Positions 15,231 to 24,228 of a DNA stretch of 40,960 bases are shown piece after piece. Under the pieces are notes generated by a model. That model searched no databases. It was not told where the DNA came from and saw nothing but the letters and a program-made list of their open reading frames with translations. Origin of the DNA: Verrucomicrobiota bacterium (lineage in GTDB: Bacteria > Verrucomicrobiota > Verrucomicrobiia > Limisphaerales > UBA9464); contig VHCG01000037.1 of NCBI GenBank assembly GCA_016871805.1, positions 1 through 40,960 on the forward strand, given 5' to 3'. How positions within the stretch are numbered: position 1 is the first letter of the stretch; every line of letters begins with the position of its first letter. The position numbers were made by a program, and so were the translations under genes.

Positions 15231-18200
15231 GTGATCCGGTCCGCCGCCCCTTCCACGATCCAGGCCACGAGACTCCGTGATGGCGGACAGCACAGCGGGT
15301 GGACACGCTTCAGGGTGGCATGGGTCGCTTGGGTCGCCCTCCTCGTGACACCATCGGTCCGGTCCGAGGTCCTGATCCCCAAGGCCTCCGACTGGAGCTG
15401 GCGACCCGGACGAACCGAGGCCTCCACTCCGATCGACGCCTGGCGGCAGGCTGGATTCGTCGACACGGAATTCGCCAAGGCGCCCGCGCCATTCTGGTAC
15501 GGAGACACGCTTCCCGGAGGAACCCAGATCAGCGACATGCAGAACGCCTACGGGTGCCTGTTCCTCCGGCACACGTTCAACGTTCGGGCGTCGGAGGAAC
15601 TGGGTGGGTTGGAGATGGAGGCACTGGTGGACGACGGCTTTGTCGCCTGGATCAACGGAGTCGAGGTGCTGCGGGTCGGAGTCCCAGGGAACCCCGGGGA
15701 CGCGGTCACAATCTCAACCCTGTCGGCCAACGCCATCGAGCCGGTGTCCCTCACGCGGTATCCACTGAATCTGCCGCAGAGGGTGCTGAAAGAGGGGGTG
15801 AACATTCTCGCCGTCCAGGTCTTCCAGAGCAGCCTCGGCAGCAGCGACATCGGGTTCGAGGCGTCCTTGGAATCGATCGTCCAGGAGACCCTTGCCCCGA
15901 GGGTCATCGCCCTGGATCCCTCACCTGGATCGACCCTCACCACACTCGAGTCGATCACCGTCACCTTCAGCGAACCAGTCACCGGCGCCAGTGCTGCCGA
16001 CCTCCAGATCCAGGGGATCGGTGCCGCAAGCGTCACCAGTCCTGATCCGACCCGGCTGGTCTTCACCTTCGTGCAACCGCCCTATGGCGACATCGACCTC
16101 CGATGGAATTCCAAGGCGTTGCTGAGCGACCTGGCCACACCGCCAAACCCCTTCGTCCCAGACGCATCCAGCATGGGGGGCGTCGGGTGGTCGTACAGAT
16201 TGGTGGACCGGACACCGCCGGTTGTCGCAACCACCCTGCCCGACGCCGGGACCACTCTCCGCTCGCTGGAGTCCGTCTCCGTGCTGTTCAGCGAACCCGT
16301 GACCGGGGTACGGGCTCAGGATCTTCTCATCAACGGCTCACCGGCCGGCGCGGTCGAGTCGATCGGTCCGACGCAACACCTCTTCCGATTCACACAACCC
16401 CAGCCGGGCCTCGTGACGTTGTCGTGGGCCGCGGATCAGGACATCGCGGACATGGCGACACCCGCAAATCGTTTCGTCGGGGGAAGCTGGACCGTCCATC
16501 TGGATCCGGACGCGCGGGAGAATCCGCCCTATATCTCGGAGTTCATGGCGTCGAACACCCGGACGCTCAAGGATGAGACCGGGCAGTACGTCGACTGGAT
16601 CGAGCTGCACAACCCCTCGGATGCCCCGGTGGACCTAGGGAGCTGGGCTCTGACCGATGATCCGAAGAATCTCAGAAAATGGCGGTTCCCCTCCACGAAT
16701 CTACCCCCTCGGGGATTCCTCGTGGTCTTCGCTTCCGGTGCCGACCGACGCGTTCCCGGAAACCGCCTCCACACCGACTTCCAGCTCTCCGCAAATGGCG
16801 AGTACCTGGCCTTGGTCCGTCCCGACGGCGTCACGATTTCCTCGGAGTGGAAGCCGGGCTATCCGGTCCAGGTTCCGGACGTCTCGTTCGGCGGGGTCCA
16901 GATCCCGAACGGGAATGGCTGGGATCCCGGACCGGCCAACGTCTATTTCGTGAAGCCGACACCCGGGACCCCGAACGAGGGGGGGACAGCGGTCCCGGGG
17001 CCTGTGATCGAGGATCTGGCACACGTGCCCCGGGTTCCGAAGGACAGCGAAGCTCTCCACGTGACCGCCCGCATCCGGCGCTCCTTCCAACCCGTGGCGA
17101 CAGTCACGCTCTGGCATCGGGTCCTCTTTGGAACCGAGGTGTCGGTCGAGATGCTGGATGACGGCACGCACGGGGACGGTGCCGCGGGGGATGGAGTGTT
17201 CGGTGCAATTCTGTCCGCCGATCTCGCATCGCCCGGCCAGCTGAGCCGATATCGTGTTGTAGCGACCGACACGGCCGGCAATGCCTCACGTTGGCCGCTC
17301 TTCACCAACCCAACCACGACGCCTGAGTACCAGGGGACCGTGGTCGAGCCCCTCGACGCCACCACCCGGCTCCCGGTGTTCCACCTGTTCGTAGCTCCGG
17401 GACAGTTGAGCCGGATCGACACAGAGACGGGGGGCCGGGTGTCTCTGTTCCACGACGGCGAGCTCTACGACAACGTCTACATGGAGCTCCGCGGCAACAC
17501 GTCCGCCGGACTCGCCAAGAAATCCCATCGTCTCGAATTCAACCGGGGGCACGAGCTCCGGCATCCCGGACCCGGGGGGCGCGTGAGGAAGTCCGCCCTC
17601 CTGGCGGAATACCTCGACCCCTCCTATCTGCGACAGAACCTATGCTTCTGGTTTCTCGACCAGATCGGTGTGCCCGCCCCGTTCCACTATCCGGTCCGGG
17701 TCGAGATGAACGGGACCTTCTACCAGCTCGCGTTCCACAACGACGTGATCGGCCAGGAGCAGATGGAACGGATGGGCTACGATCCCCGGGGAGCGCTCTA
17801 CAAGGCCGTGGGGACGCTCACACCGGACTTCTCCAGCACGGGGGTGTTCCAGAAGCTCGAACCCGACGGCGACGGAACCCGGACCGACTATCTCCAGCTG
17901 GCCAATGGAATCCACGAGTCGAAGTCCGAGGCGATCCGACGCGCCACCGTGTTCGATCTGCTCGACCTGCCCCAGGTGATCAACCACCTGGCAGGGACCC
18001 GGTGGTGTGCGGAGAACGACGATGTCTGGGCCAACATGAGCCTGTATCGGGACACCCTTGGTGATGGGCTGTGGCGCAACATCCCGTTCGACATGAACGC
18101 CTCCTGGGGCCAGCTCTATGGGGGCAGCAATCCGCTCGAGGCGACGGTGGATGGCTCCAAGAGTCATCCCCTCTACGGAGGCTCCTCGACCGGGAATCCC

Positions 18201-19646
18201 TTCAACCGCCTCTACGATGTCATCGTTCGGCTGCCGGAGACCCGGGAGATGCTGCTGCGTCGGCAGCGCACCCTCCTCGACCGCTTCATCCAGCCTCCAG
18301 GAACCCCGTTCGCGGACCGGGCCTTCGAGCAGCGCATCATTGCGATGACCAATCTGATCGGACCCGAGGCCCTCCTCGACCGCGCGAAGTGGGGCGCAGC
18401 ACCGTGGGCGCCCGGGAAGTCCTTCCACGGGGCGGTGTCGGACCTCTTCAATCAGTTCATCGAACCGCGTCGACGCCACTGGGCCATCACCCATTGCATC
18501 ACCAACACCGCCAAGCCGATTGGTATCGGAAACAACAACAACGCCGGCATCCCAACGAACCAACCCCCGGACGCCGTGCTGGAAGTGGTGGACCTCGACT
18601 TCAATCCCACCTCCGGGAACCAGCTCCACGAATGCCTGACGCTCACCAACCGCAACGGCTTCGCGGTGGACATCAGCGGCTGGAGGCTCTCGGGCGGTGT
18701 GGAGTTCCGATTCCGGCCCGGCACCGTGGTCCCAGCCCGACGATCCATCGTGGTGTCCCCGGATGTCCGGCAGTTCCGGACCCGGGGCATCGCACCGCGC
18801 GGAGGACAGGGTGTCTTCGTGGTGGGCCCCTACTCCGGCCAGCTCTCGGCCCGGGGTGAGACGCTGGTGCTGACGGACGACTCCGGAAGGAGGGTCTCCA
18901 CCCACACCTACGGCGGAAGCCCAAGCCTGTCCCAGAGCTTCCTGAGGATCTCGGAGCTCCATTTCCATCCCAAGGCCTCTGGAACTCCCGCGTTTGCCGA
19001 CGAGGACCAGGAGTTCATCGAGCTCGTCAACCTGTCCCCAGCCGAGACCCTCGACCTCCGGGGGATCCGGATCACGGGTGGGGTGGAGTTTCTGTTCGGT
19101 ACCGGACCCGTCTCCTCCCTCGCACCGGGAAGCCGGGTGGTCATCGTCGCCAATCCGGCAGCCTTCGAATCCCGGTACGGCTCTGGGCTGCCCGTGGCCG
19201 GCACCTATACGGGACGCCTCGACAATGGCGGGGAACGGATCCGCATCCTGGACCCTGTCGGTGAGGAGATCCTGGATTTCCGCTACGCCGACTGGTTTCC
19301 GGAGGCGGATGGAGGTGGGTCTTCGATGGAGGTGGCCGACGTCTTCGGCGAACCCGACAGCTGGGGTGATCGGAGCCAGTGGAAGCCGTCCCAAACGCAG
19401 GGCGGCACTCCAGGAACGGCAGGCTTGGCACCCCAGGTCACCCTTCGCGTCCAAGGCCAGACTGTCCTCCTCCGGTTCACCGCCACCCCCAACGAACGAC
19501 ATCGGGTCGAGGGCCTCGATCCCCTTGGGTCCGGCCCCTGGCAGACCCTTGTCGATCTCCCAGCCGCCGCCACGGAGAGGGTGGTGGAACATGGGGTCCC
19601 CATGACCTCTTCAACCCGGTTCTTCAGGGTCTTTTCCGGCCCCTGA
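15231..19646 (+). CDS. Giant secreted CotH-kinase / lamin-tail-domain protein
   Basis: A 1471-residue secreted protein. After a signal peptide (VAWVAWVALLVTPSVRS, about residues 29-45) come a beta-sandwich domain with VDDGFVAWINGVEV (46-215) and two Ig-like SwmB-type repeats, each with a SITVTFSEPVTG-type strand (about 222-325 and 328-425). Next is a lamin-tail domain starting ISEFMASN (about 432-545). A CotH domain (about 715-1080) has ELRGNTSAGLAKKSHRLEF near 752, AENDDVWANMSLYRD near 925, and PFDMNASWG near 953, the likely metal-binding Asp. Two further lamin-tail domains follow (about 1113-1215 and 1233-1370), then a beta-rich tail. CotH proteins are atypical kinases that phosphorylate secreted spore-coat proteins in Bacillus; here the substrate is unknown. 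The GTG start has TAGGTT 6 nt upstream and no ribosome-binding site. Confidence 0.85.
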   Translation: MIRSAAPSTIQATRLRDGGQHSGWTRFRVAWVAWVALLVTPSVRSEVLIPKASDWSWRPGRTEASTPIDAWRQAGFVDTEFAKAPAPFWYGDTLPGGTQISDMQNAYGCLFLRHTFNVRASEELGGLEMEALVDDGFVAWINGVEVLRVGVPGNPGDAVTISTLSANAIEPVSLTRYPLNLPQRVLKEGVNILAVQVFQSSLGSSDIGFEASLESIVQETLAPRVIALDPSPGSTLTTLESITVTFSEPVTGASAADLQIQGIGAASVTSPDPTRLVFTFVQPPYGDIDLRWNSKALLSDLATPPNPFVPDASSMGGVGWSYRLVDRTPPVVATTLPDAGTTLRSLESVSVLFSEPVTGVRAQDLLINGSPAGAVESIGPTQHLFRFTQPQPGLVTLSWAADQDIADMATPANRFVGGSWTVHLDPDARENPPYISEFMASNTRTLKDETGQYVDWIELHNPSDAPVDLGSWALTDDPKNLRKWRFPSTNLPPRGFLVVFASGADRRVPGNRLHTDFQLSANGEYLALVRPDGVTISSEWKPGYPVQVPDVSFGGVQIPNGNGWDPGPANVYFVKPTPGTPNEGGTAVPGPVIEDLAHVPRVPKDSEALHVTARIRRSFQPVATVTLWHRVLFGTEVSVEMLDDGTHGDGAAGDGVFGAILSADLASPGQLSRYRVVATDTAGNASRWPLFTNPTTTPEYQGTVVEPLDATTRLPVFHLFVAPGQLSRIDTETGGRVSLFHDGELYDNVYMELRGNTSAGLAKKSHRLEFNRGHELRHPGPGGRVRKSALLAEYLDPSYLRQNLCFWFLDQIGVPAPFHYPVRVEMNGTFYQLAFHNDVIGQEQMERMGYDPRGALYKAVGTLTPDFSSTGVFQKLEPDGDGTRTDYLQLANGIHESKSEAIRRATVFDLLDLPQVINHLAGTRWCAENDDVWANMSLYRDTLGDGLWRNIPFDMNASWGQLYGGSNPLEATVDGSKSHPLYGGSSTGNPFNRLYDVIVRLPETREMLLRRQRTLLDRFIQPPGTPFADRAFEQRIIAMTNLIGPEALLDRAKWGAAPWAPGKSFHGAVSDLFNQFIEPRRRHWAITHCITNTAKPIGIGNNNNAGIPTNQPPDAVLEVVDLDFNPTSGNQLHECLTLTNRNGFAVDISGWRLSGGVEFRFRPGTVVPARRSIVVSPDVRQFRTRGIAPRGGQGVFVVGPYSGQLSARGETLVLTDDSGRRVSTHTYGGSPSLSQSFLRISELHFHPKASGTPAFADEDQEFIELVNLSPAETLDLRGIRITGGVEFLFGTGPVSSLAPGSRVVIVANPAAFESRYGSGLPVAGTYTGRLDNGGERIRILDPVGEEILDFRYADWFPEADGGGSSMEVADVFGEPDSWGDRSQWKPSQTQGGTPGTAGLAPQVTLRVQGQTVLLRFTATPNERHRVEGLDPLGSGPWQTLVDLPAAATERVVEHGVPMTSSTRFFRVFSGP

Positions 19647-19682
19647 CCCCGGTGCTGTGGCGAACGGATCCCGAGGTGGTCC

Positions 19683-21413
19683 TCACAGCCGGATCGGTAG
19701 GAACATCCCCACGGAGGTCCCACGACCCGGTCGGGACCAGATCCGTACCCGGCCCTCATGGGTCTCCACGACCCGGGCAACGACCGCCAGACCGATGCCG
19801 GTGCCCTTCGGCTTGGTGGTGCTGAGGAGGCTGGAGAACGCCCGTTCCCTCTGTTCACGCGGCATACCACTGCCAGTGTCGGAAAGTCGGATCACCACGG
19901 TGTCGGGTGCGCCGGACGGGTCACGGGAGGGCAGCCATCGGGTCCGGATCCGCAGACGCCCCCCCTCGGGCATGGCCTCGATGGAATTGAGGATCACGTT
20001 GAGGAACGCCTGCTCGAGCTGCGTGGCGTCCCCCTGGAACCCGGGGATCCGTGGATCGAGCCGCGTGTCCTGCTCGACCCCCTGGACCCGGCATTTGTGG
20101 TGGATGAGGATCCCAAGGTCCTCGAGCAGCCGGTTGAGGTTCGTGAGGGCGAGGACGGGCTCGTGCCGCCGCGCGAGGTCCAGGACCCGGTCCACGATGC
20201 GGTTCAGATGGTCGATTTTTTCGCCCATCACCCGGAGATCCGTCGATCGGGGATCGTCCCCGGCGAAGTCCGTGCTCACGGAGTGGTGGAGCATCTTCAT
20301 CACCGTGAGCGGGTTCCGGATCTCGTGGGCCAGTTCGGCCGCCAGGAGACCCAGGGCCGTCAGGCGCTCGCTCTCACGGAGCTGTTCCTCCACCACCAGC
20401 GTCCGCTCGTAGAGCCGGGCCCGCTCGAGGGCGAGGGCCGACAGCTCGGCGTAGGCGGAGAGGACCCGGACCTCCTCGTCGGAGAACGTGTGGGGCTCCC
20501 CCGTGTAGAGGTTCAGGATACCGATCACCTTGCCGGCGTAGGCCAGTGGGACTGAGAGGAGGGAGACCAGTTTCTCCTCCCGGGCCACGGAGACATTCTG
20601 GTACCGACCCGAGACCTGGACATCCTCGAGCTGCATCGGTCGGCCACGTCGGACCACGATGCCGGCGAAGCTCTCGTCGACGGCGAGGCGGGGCTTCTGT
20701 CGATACCGCTCCCCCGCGCCATGGCTGGCACGGAGATCCAGCCATTGACCCGTGGGGTCGAGCATCAGGAGCGAACACATCTTCGCCCGGAGCAGACTTG
20801 TTGCCTCGCGCGTCACAACCTCGAGCGCCTCATCCAGGCTCAGGGCGGAGTTGATGATCTGTCCGACCCGGACGAGGGACTCTTGGGACCGGGCCTTCAG
20901 GCGGGCCTTCTCATAGAGCCAGGTGTTCCGGATCGCCGTCCCCGCCAGGGTGGAAAGATCCTCGAGGAGAGTGAGTGTGCTGCGATCGAAGGCCCGGGGC
21001 CGGAAGGACTGGATGGTCAGCACCCCGCGGACCTCGCCGCTGACCGGGAGCGGGACGGCGACCTCGCAGGCGACGTCCGGATGGAACCTCAGGTAGGAGG
21101 GCTGATGGGAGACGTCCTCGACCAGTCCAGGAATCCCAGTCCGGGCCACCCTGCCCGCCAGACCCTCCCCGATCCGGAGCCGGACCGACCGCACCCCCAC
21201 CGGCAGCCCCGTCGAGGCCTCGATTTCGAGGAATCCCATGGGGCTCATCAGCGCCAGCAGTCCGGCATCCCCACCCACCAGCCGGACCGCCTCCCCGAGG
21301 ATCCGTTCCAGGGAATCCCGCAGTTCGAGGGAGGCGTGGACCGATTCGCTCACCCGCAGGAGAGCCTCCAGTCGGGCCACCGGATCGGGTCGGATGGATT
21401 CGTCGGTGCTCAT
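19683..21413 (-). CDS. Soluble double-GAF sensor histidine kinase
   Basis: A 576-residue cytoplasmic histidine kinase with no membrane segment. Two GAF sensor domains lie at about residues 20-165 and 180-335, joined by a helical stretch. The HisKA dimerisation helix has ELAHEIRNPLT with phospho-acceptor His363. The ATPase domain has the N box NVILNSIEAM, G1 DTGSGMP and G2 GTGIGLAVV. The AHEIRNPL form is usual in NtrB/AtoS-like kinases. No response regulator gene is in the window, so the partner is unknown; the GAF ligands cannot be predicted. The ATG overlaps the stop of the LptF/LptG-type permease gene by one base (TGATG), which indicates tight co-translation with it. It ends the five-gene operon and is convergent with the CotH gene. 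Confidence 0.92.
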   Translation of the reverse strand: MSTDESIRPDPVARLEALLRVSESVHASLELRDSLERILGEAVRLVGGDAGLLALMSPMGFLEIEASTGLPVGVRSVRLRIGEGLAGRVARTGIPGLVEDVSHQPSYLRFHPDVACEVAVPLPVSGEVRGVLTIQSFRPRAFDRSTLTLLEDLSTLAGTAIRNTWLYEKARLKARSQESLVRVGQIINSALSLDEALEVVTREATSLLRAKMCSLLMLDPTGQWLDLRASHGAGERYRQKPRLAVDESFAGIVVRRGRPMQLEDVQVSGRYQNVSVAREEKLVSLLSVPLAYAGKVIGILNLYTGEPHTFSDEEVRVLSAYAELSALALERARLYERTLVVEEQLRESERLTALGLLAAELAHEIRNPLTVMKMLHHSVSTDFAGDDPRSTDLRVMGEKIDHLNRIVDRVLDLARRHEPVLALTNLNRLLEDLGILIHHKCRVQGVEQDTRLDPRIPGFQGDATQLEQAFLNVILNSIEAMPEGGRLRIRTRWLPSRDPSGAPDTVVIRLSDTGSGMPREQRERAFSSLLSTTKPKGTGIGLAVVARVVETHEGRVRIWSRPGRGTSVGMFLPIRL

Positions 21414-22864
21414 CACCGGACCCGGCTGGTGAGCCAGAGACCCAGACCGCCGAAGAGGACGTTCGGAAGCCATGCGCCGACCCACGGTTCCAGCCATCCA
21501 CTCTGTCCCACAGCAAACCCGAGGCGCTGGACGGCGAAATAGAGGAACCCGAGCGCCAGGCTTCCCGCCACGCCATAGAAGACATTGCGCCGCCCGGATG
21601 GCGCGCCAAAGGGAATGGCGATGACCGCCACGACCAGACACGTCCACGGGCCGGCAATGCGGGCATGCAGCTGGGTCTTGAGAAGGTTGCAATCGCGCCC
21701 GGCAAGGTCCGGATGCAGCTGGAGGTAGTCGAGGATGTCCTGCACCGGCAGATCAGGACTCTGCATCGCGCCTCCTTGGGACAGCAGCTCACCCACCTCG
21801 ACCTCGCTTGAGATCATGTCGGGATCCTCGTCCAGTTCCGGCAGATCCAGCTCCGGATGCAGGAGGTCGAGCACGTTGCCATCCGTCGCCGAACGGTAGA
21901 GGAATTCCCGGGCCTGGTAGAACCGCCACATCCCATTGGTCCAGATCCCACGCTCGGCGATGATGAGCCGTCGGGCTCCCTCGCCCAGGGGTGCACTGAA
22001 CCGGAAGCCCTCGAGCACCCCGTTGGTCACCGTGTACAGGCAGACCGTCCATTCTCCCGGAGGAGTGGTGGCGACACGCGACAGGTTGGTGATCGCCACC
22101 AGTCCGTTGGTCGACTCGAGGCGAGACCCCTCCCATCGGAGGAGTTCGGCCGGGGCGCCGCCCATTTCGTCACGGGTGAAGATCGGCTTCACCCACTCCG
22201 CCGGGAGCAGATCGTCGGAGATCCGGTGGAGACGTTCGATGCCGTTGGTGAGGCGCCACGATCCATTCGTCCAGCAGGCGTACCCGGCCAGGACTTCGCG
22301 ATATGCCCCCTTGGGCAACGGCATCGCCACCCGAGGCTGACGTAGCTCTCCGGTGTCGAGATGGACCGCACCCAGGCTCCAATCCCGACGGGTGGTGGGA
22401 TTCTGGAAGTGCACCCGCGATCTCCAGCGTCCCTCCGACTCGGGTTTTTTCGACTCACGACGCTGCATCAGCCCGGACTTGCGCTCGGGGGCGTCGGGAA
22501 GCCACTCCTCGTTGAGTCCCAGGAGCACCAGGGACAGGAAAAGACCCACCGCGAAGTACGGGGCACAGATCCGCCACAGGCTCAGCCCGGCCGCCCTCAG
22601 GGCGATCAGCTCGTTGTGCCGGGAATGGGCGCTGAGCGCATACAACATCGCCAGGAGCAGGGCCACCGGCAGTGCCGTGTTCAGCAGCTTGGGGAGATCG
22701 AACATGTAGTAGAGCCCGATCTCCCGGATGCCGAACTTGAGCTCCTGGAAATCATCCAGCCGCCCGAACAGGTCGAATGCGAGCCAGAAGATCAGGAAGC
22801 CGCCCAGGCAGAACCCGAGCGGCACCAGCAATTCGCGGAACAGATAGCGGTCGTGCAGACGCAT
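21413..22864 (-). CDS. LptF/LptG-type lipopolysaccharide-export permease
   Basis: LptF and LptG are the membrane subunits of the LptB2FGC transporter that extracts lipopolysaccharide from the inner membrane. This 483-residue protein opens with MRLHDRYLFRELLVPLGF, has three N-terminal membrane segments containing LPKLLNTALPVALLLAMLYALSAHSRHNELIALRAAGLS (the cytoplasmic coupling helix), a large periplasmic domain, and three C-terminal segments (WTCLVVAVIAIPFGAPSGRR onward). It is much longer than the usual 350-400 residues because the periplasmic part is expanded. Only one such permease is present and it may work as homodimer or with a distant partner. The ATG at 22864 was preferred over one 15 codons upstream; TATCCT lies 10 nt before it. 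It shares a one-base overlap with the downstream kinase gene. Confidence 0.87.
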   Translation of the reverse strand: MRLHDRYLFRELLVPLGFCLGGFLIFWLAFDLFGRLDDFQELKFGIREIGLYYMFDLPKLLNTALPVALLLAMLYALSAHSRHNELIALRAAGLSLWRICAPYFAVGLFLSLVLLGLNEEWLPDAPERKSGLMQRRESKKPESEGRWRSRVHFQNPTTRRDWSLGAVHLDTGELRQPRVAMPLPKGAYREVLAGYACWTNGSWRLTNGIERLHRISDDLLPAEWVKPIFTRDEMGGAPAELLRWEGSRLESTNGLVAITNLSRVATTPPGEWTVCLYTVTNGVLEGFRFSAPLGEGARRLIIAERGIWTNGMWRFYQAREFLYRSATDGNVLDLLHPELDLPELDEDPDMISSEVEVGELLSQGGAMQSPDLPVQDILDYLQLHPDLAGRDCNLLKTQLHARIAGPWTCLVVAVIAIPFGAPSGRRNVFYGVAGSLALGFLYFAVQRLGFAVGQSGWLEPWVGAWLPNVLFGGLGLWLTSRVR

Positions 22865-22922
22865 CCTCGGGACGAGGATACGGAGCCGACCCAGACCTCC
22901 AAGACGCAATGTCCCGGGACGC

Positions 22923-23303
22923 TCAGTCGCCGGGACTCGTCGAGGGGCCTTGAGGCGTCAACGGTGGGGGAACCGCGGACCGATCCCGTCGCGCCTGGCG
23001 CAGGATCGAGATCGAGGTCCAGAGCGACCAAAGCCAGGCGCCCCCAAACAGCGCCCCGCCGATGCCCAGCTGTCGGAAGTCCGACCGCACCACGGTGTCG
23101 CCCGACTGGAGCAGGTCCCAGAACTGTCGGGCCAGATCCCAGAACCAGAGGATCAGGACCCCGAATCCCGATACCGCCACGAGCATCTGCAGGGATCCCG
23201 CCCAGCGCCGCCCCGCGAGGAAGGACCCCAGCCCCGGCGTCGTCGCCAGGTTCAGGACCAGCACGTTCCACCCCGAAACCCGATCACCTGGCTTCCCGCC
23301 CAT
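22923..23303 (-). CDS. Small membrane protein of unknown function
   Basis: A 126-residue protein with three hydrophobic segments (about residues 14-28, 38-56 and 79-95) and a proline-rich C-terminal tail that is probably cytoplasmic. The N-terminal NLATTPGLGSFLAGRRWAGSLQML resembles the TM2-like small integral membrane proteins found widely in bacteria, but no named family is certain. It overlaps the end of the GYF-domain gene by 20 bases, so it is co-transcribed and probably coupled with it. It precedes the LptF/LptG-type gene by 58 bp. The position between two membrane proteins suggests an accessory envelope role, which is inference only. Confidence 0.75.
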   Translation of the reverse strand: MGGKPGDRVSGWNVLVLNLATTPGLGSFLAGRRWAGSLQMLVAVSGFGVLILWFWDLARQFWDLLQSGDTVVRSDFRQLGIGGALFGGAWLWSLWTSISILRQARRDRSAVPPPLTPQGPSTSPGD

Positions 23304-24222
23304 GGATCACCGCCTCGTACCCCTGCATCAGAGCCAGAATGCCCAGCGGAAAGGACACCAGGACACCCACCACACAGCACAGGACGCCCACGAGATTCAC
23401 CAGGCCGACCACCACCGTCAGTCCAAAGCAGAGCCACCAGTGGAGACCGACCTGACGTCGGCTCCGTCCCATCGCGGTCCAGAAGTCGAGGCCCTGATCC
23501 AGGATGAGCGGCAGGGTGAACATCCAGCTGGTCTGGAGGTAGAGGGTCACCGGGAACCCCAGAAGGATCAGCAGCAGACCCGGCGTCAACGCGGCCAGCG
23601 TGGGAGCGTCTCCCTTGCTGACAAAGACAGGGATGAGTCCGATGAGCAGGACGACCATCCCTGGCAACACCGGTATGAAGGCCAGCAGTCCCGGCACCAG
23701 TTGACCGAGGAACAGCTGACCGAAGGAGCGGCGGAAGCCATCGAACAGGTTTCCCAGCTCGGGGGATTCCCCGCGCACCATCCGGAGGTAGAAGAACACG
23801 AGCCCACCCATCAACGGTCCCGTGATCACCCAGGCCCCGAGGCTGAAGATCGTGCCGATGAACGGGATCGCACCCAGAAGGGCCAGGGCCACCTGGATTC
23901 CCATGAAGACCAGACCCACTCCCAGGGCGAGGCCGAACTGGGACCGCATCACCCGCCAGCCCGAACCGAGGCAACCCCCGATATCGAGCTGGTAGTCCCC
24001 GTCGAAATCCACCGGCAAGCCCTGCACGGGCGGCAGGTGGGCCACCAGGGGCGGCGACAGGATCTCCGAGAACTCCGGGAACTCTCGAAGGGTCTTCCAG
24101 ACCCCATCGGCCCCCTGCACCCGGGTCTCCCCGTTCACACGGTTTTCCGTGATCCACTGCCGCATCTGCTCGGCCGTCACCGGACCGTACTCGTTGCCGT
24201 CGCCGCCTATGATTCGATACAT
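23284..24222 (-). CDS. GYF-domain multi-spanning membrane protein
   Basis: The 312-residue protein begins with a GYF_2-type domain (about residues 1-52: MYRIIGGDGNEYGPVTAEQMRQW, then VWKTLREFPEF), a small module that in bacteria often sits at the cytoplasmic end of membrane proteins and is thought to bind proline-rich segments. After a short proline-containing linker there are about five to six hydrophobic segments from residue 95 on, in the style of DUF975-like proteins, including LPLILDQGLDFWTAMGRSRRQV. The function is unknown. The proline-rich tail of the small protein encoded immediately downstream is a conceivable GYF ligand. It starts six bases after the upstream propeller gene ends, so the two are in one operon. 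Confidence 0.8.
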   Translation of the reverse strand: MYRIIGGDGNEYGPVTAEQMRQWITENRVNGETRVQGADGVWKTLREFPEFSEILSPPLVAHLPPVQGLPVDFDGDYQLDIGGCLGSGWRVMRSQFGLALGVGLVFMGIQVALALLGAIPFIGTIFSLGAWVITGPLMGGLVFFYLRMVRGESPELGNLFDGFRRSFGQLFLGQLVPGLLAFIPVLPGMVVLLIGLIPVFVSKGDAPTLAALTPGLLLILLGFPVTLYLQTSWMFTLPLILDQGLDFWTAMGRSRRQVGLHWWLCFGLTVVVGLVNLVGVLCCVVGVLVSFPLGILALMQGYEAVIHGREAR

Positions 24223-24228
24223 GGTCGT

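Noticed and set aside
17640..19592. 650-codon open frame antisense to the CotH gene
   Set aside because: It is a mirror of the high third-position GC of the real gene; the translation has no family features and is rich in Gly/Arg/Glu/Asp.
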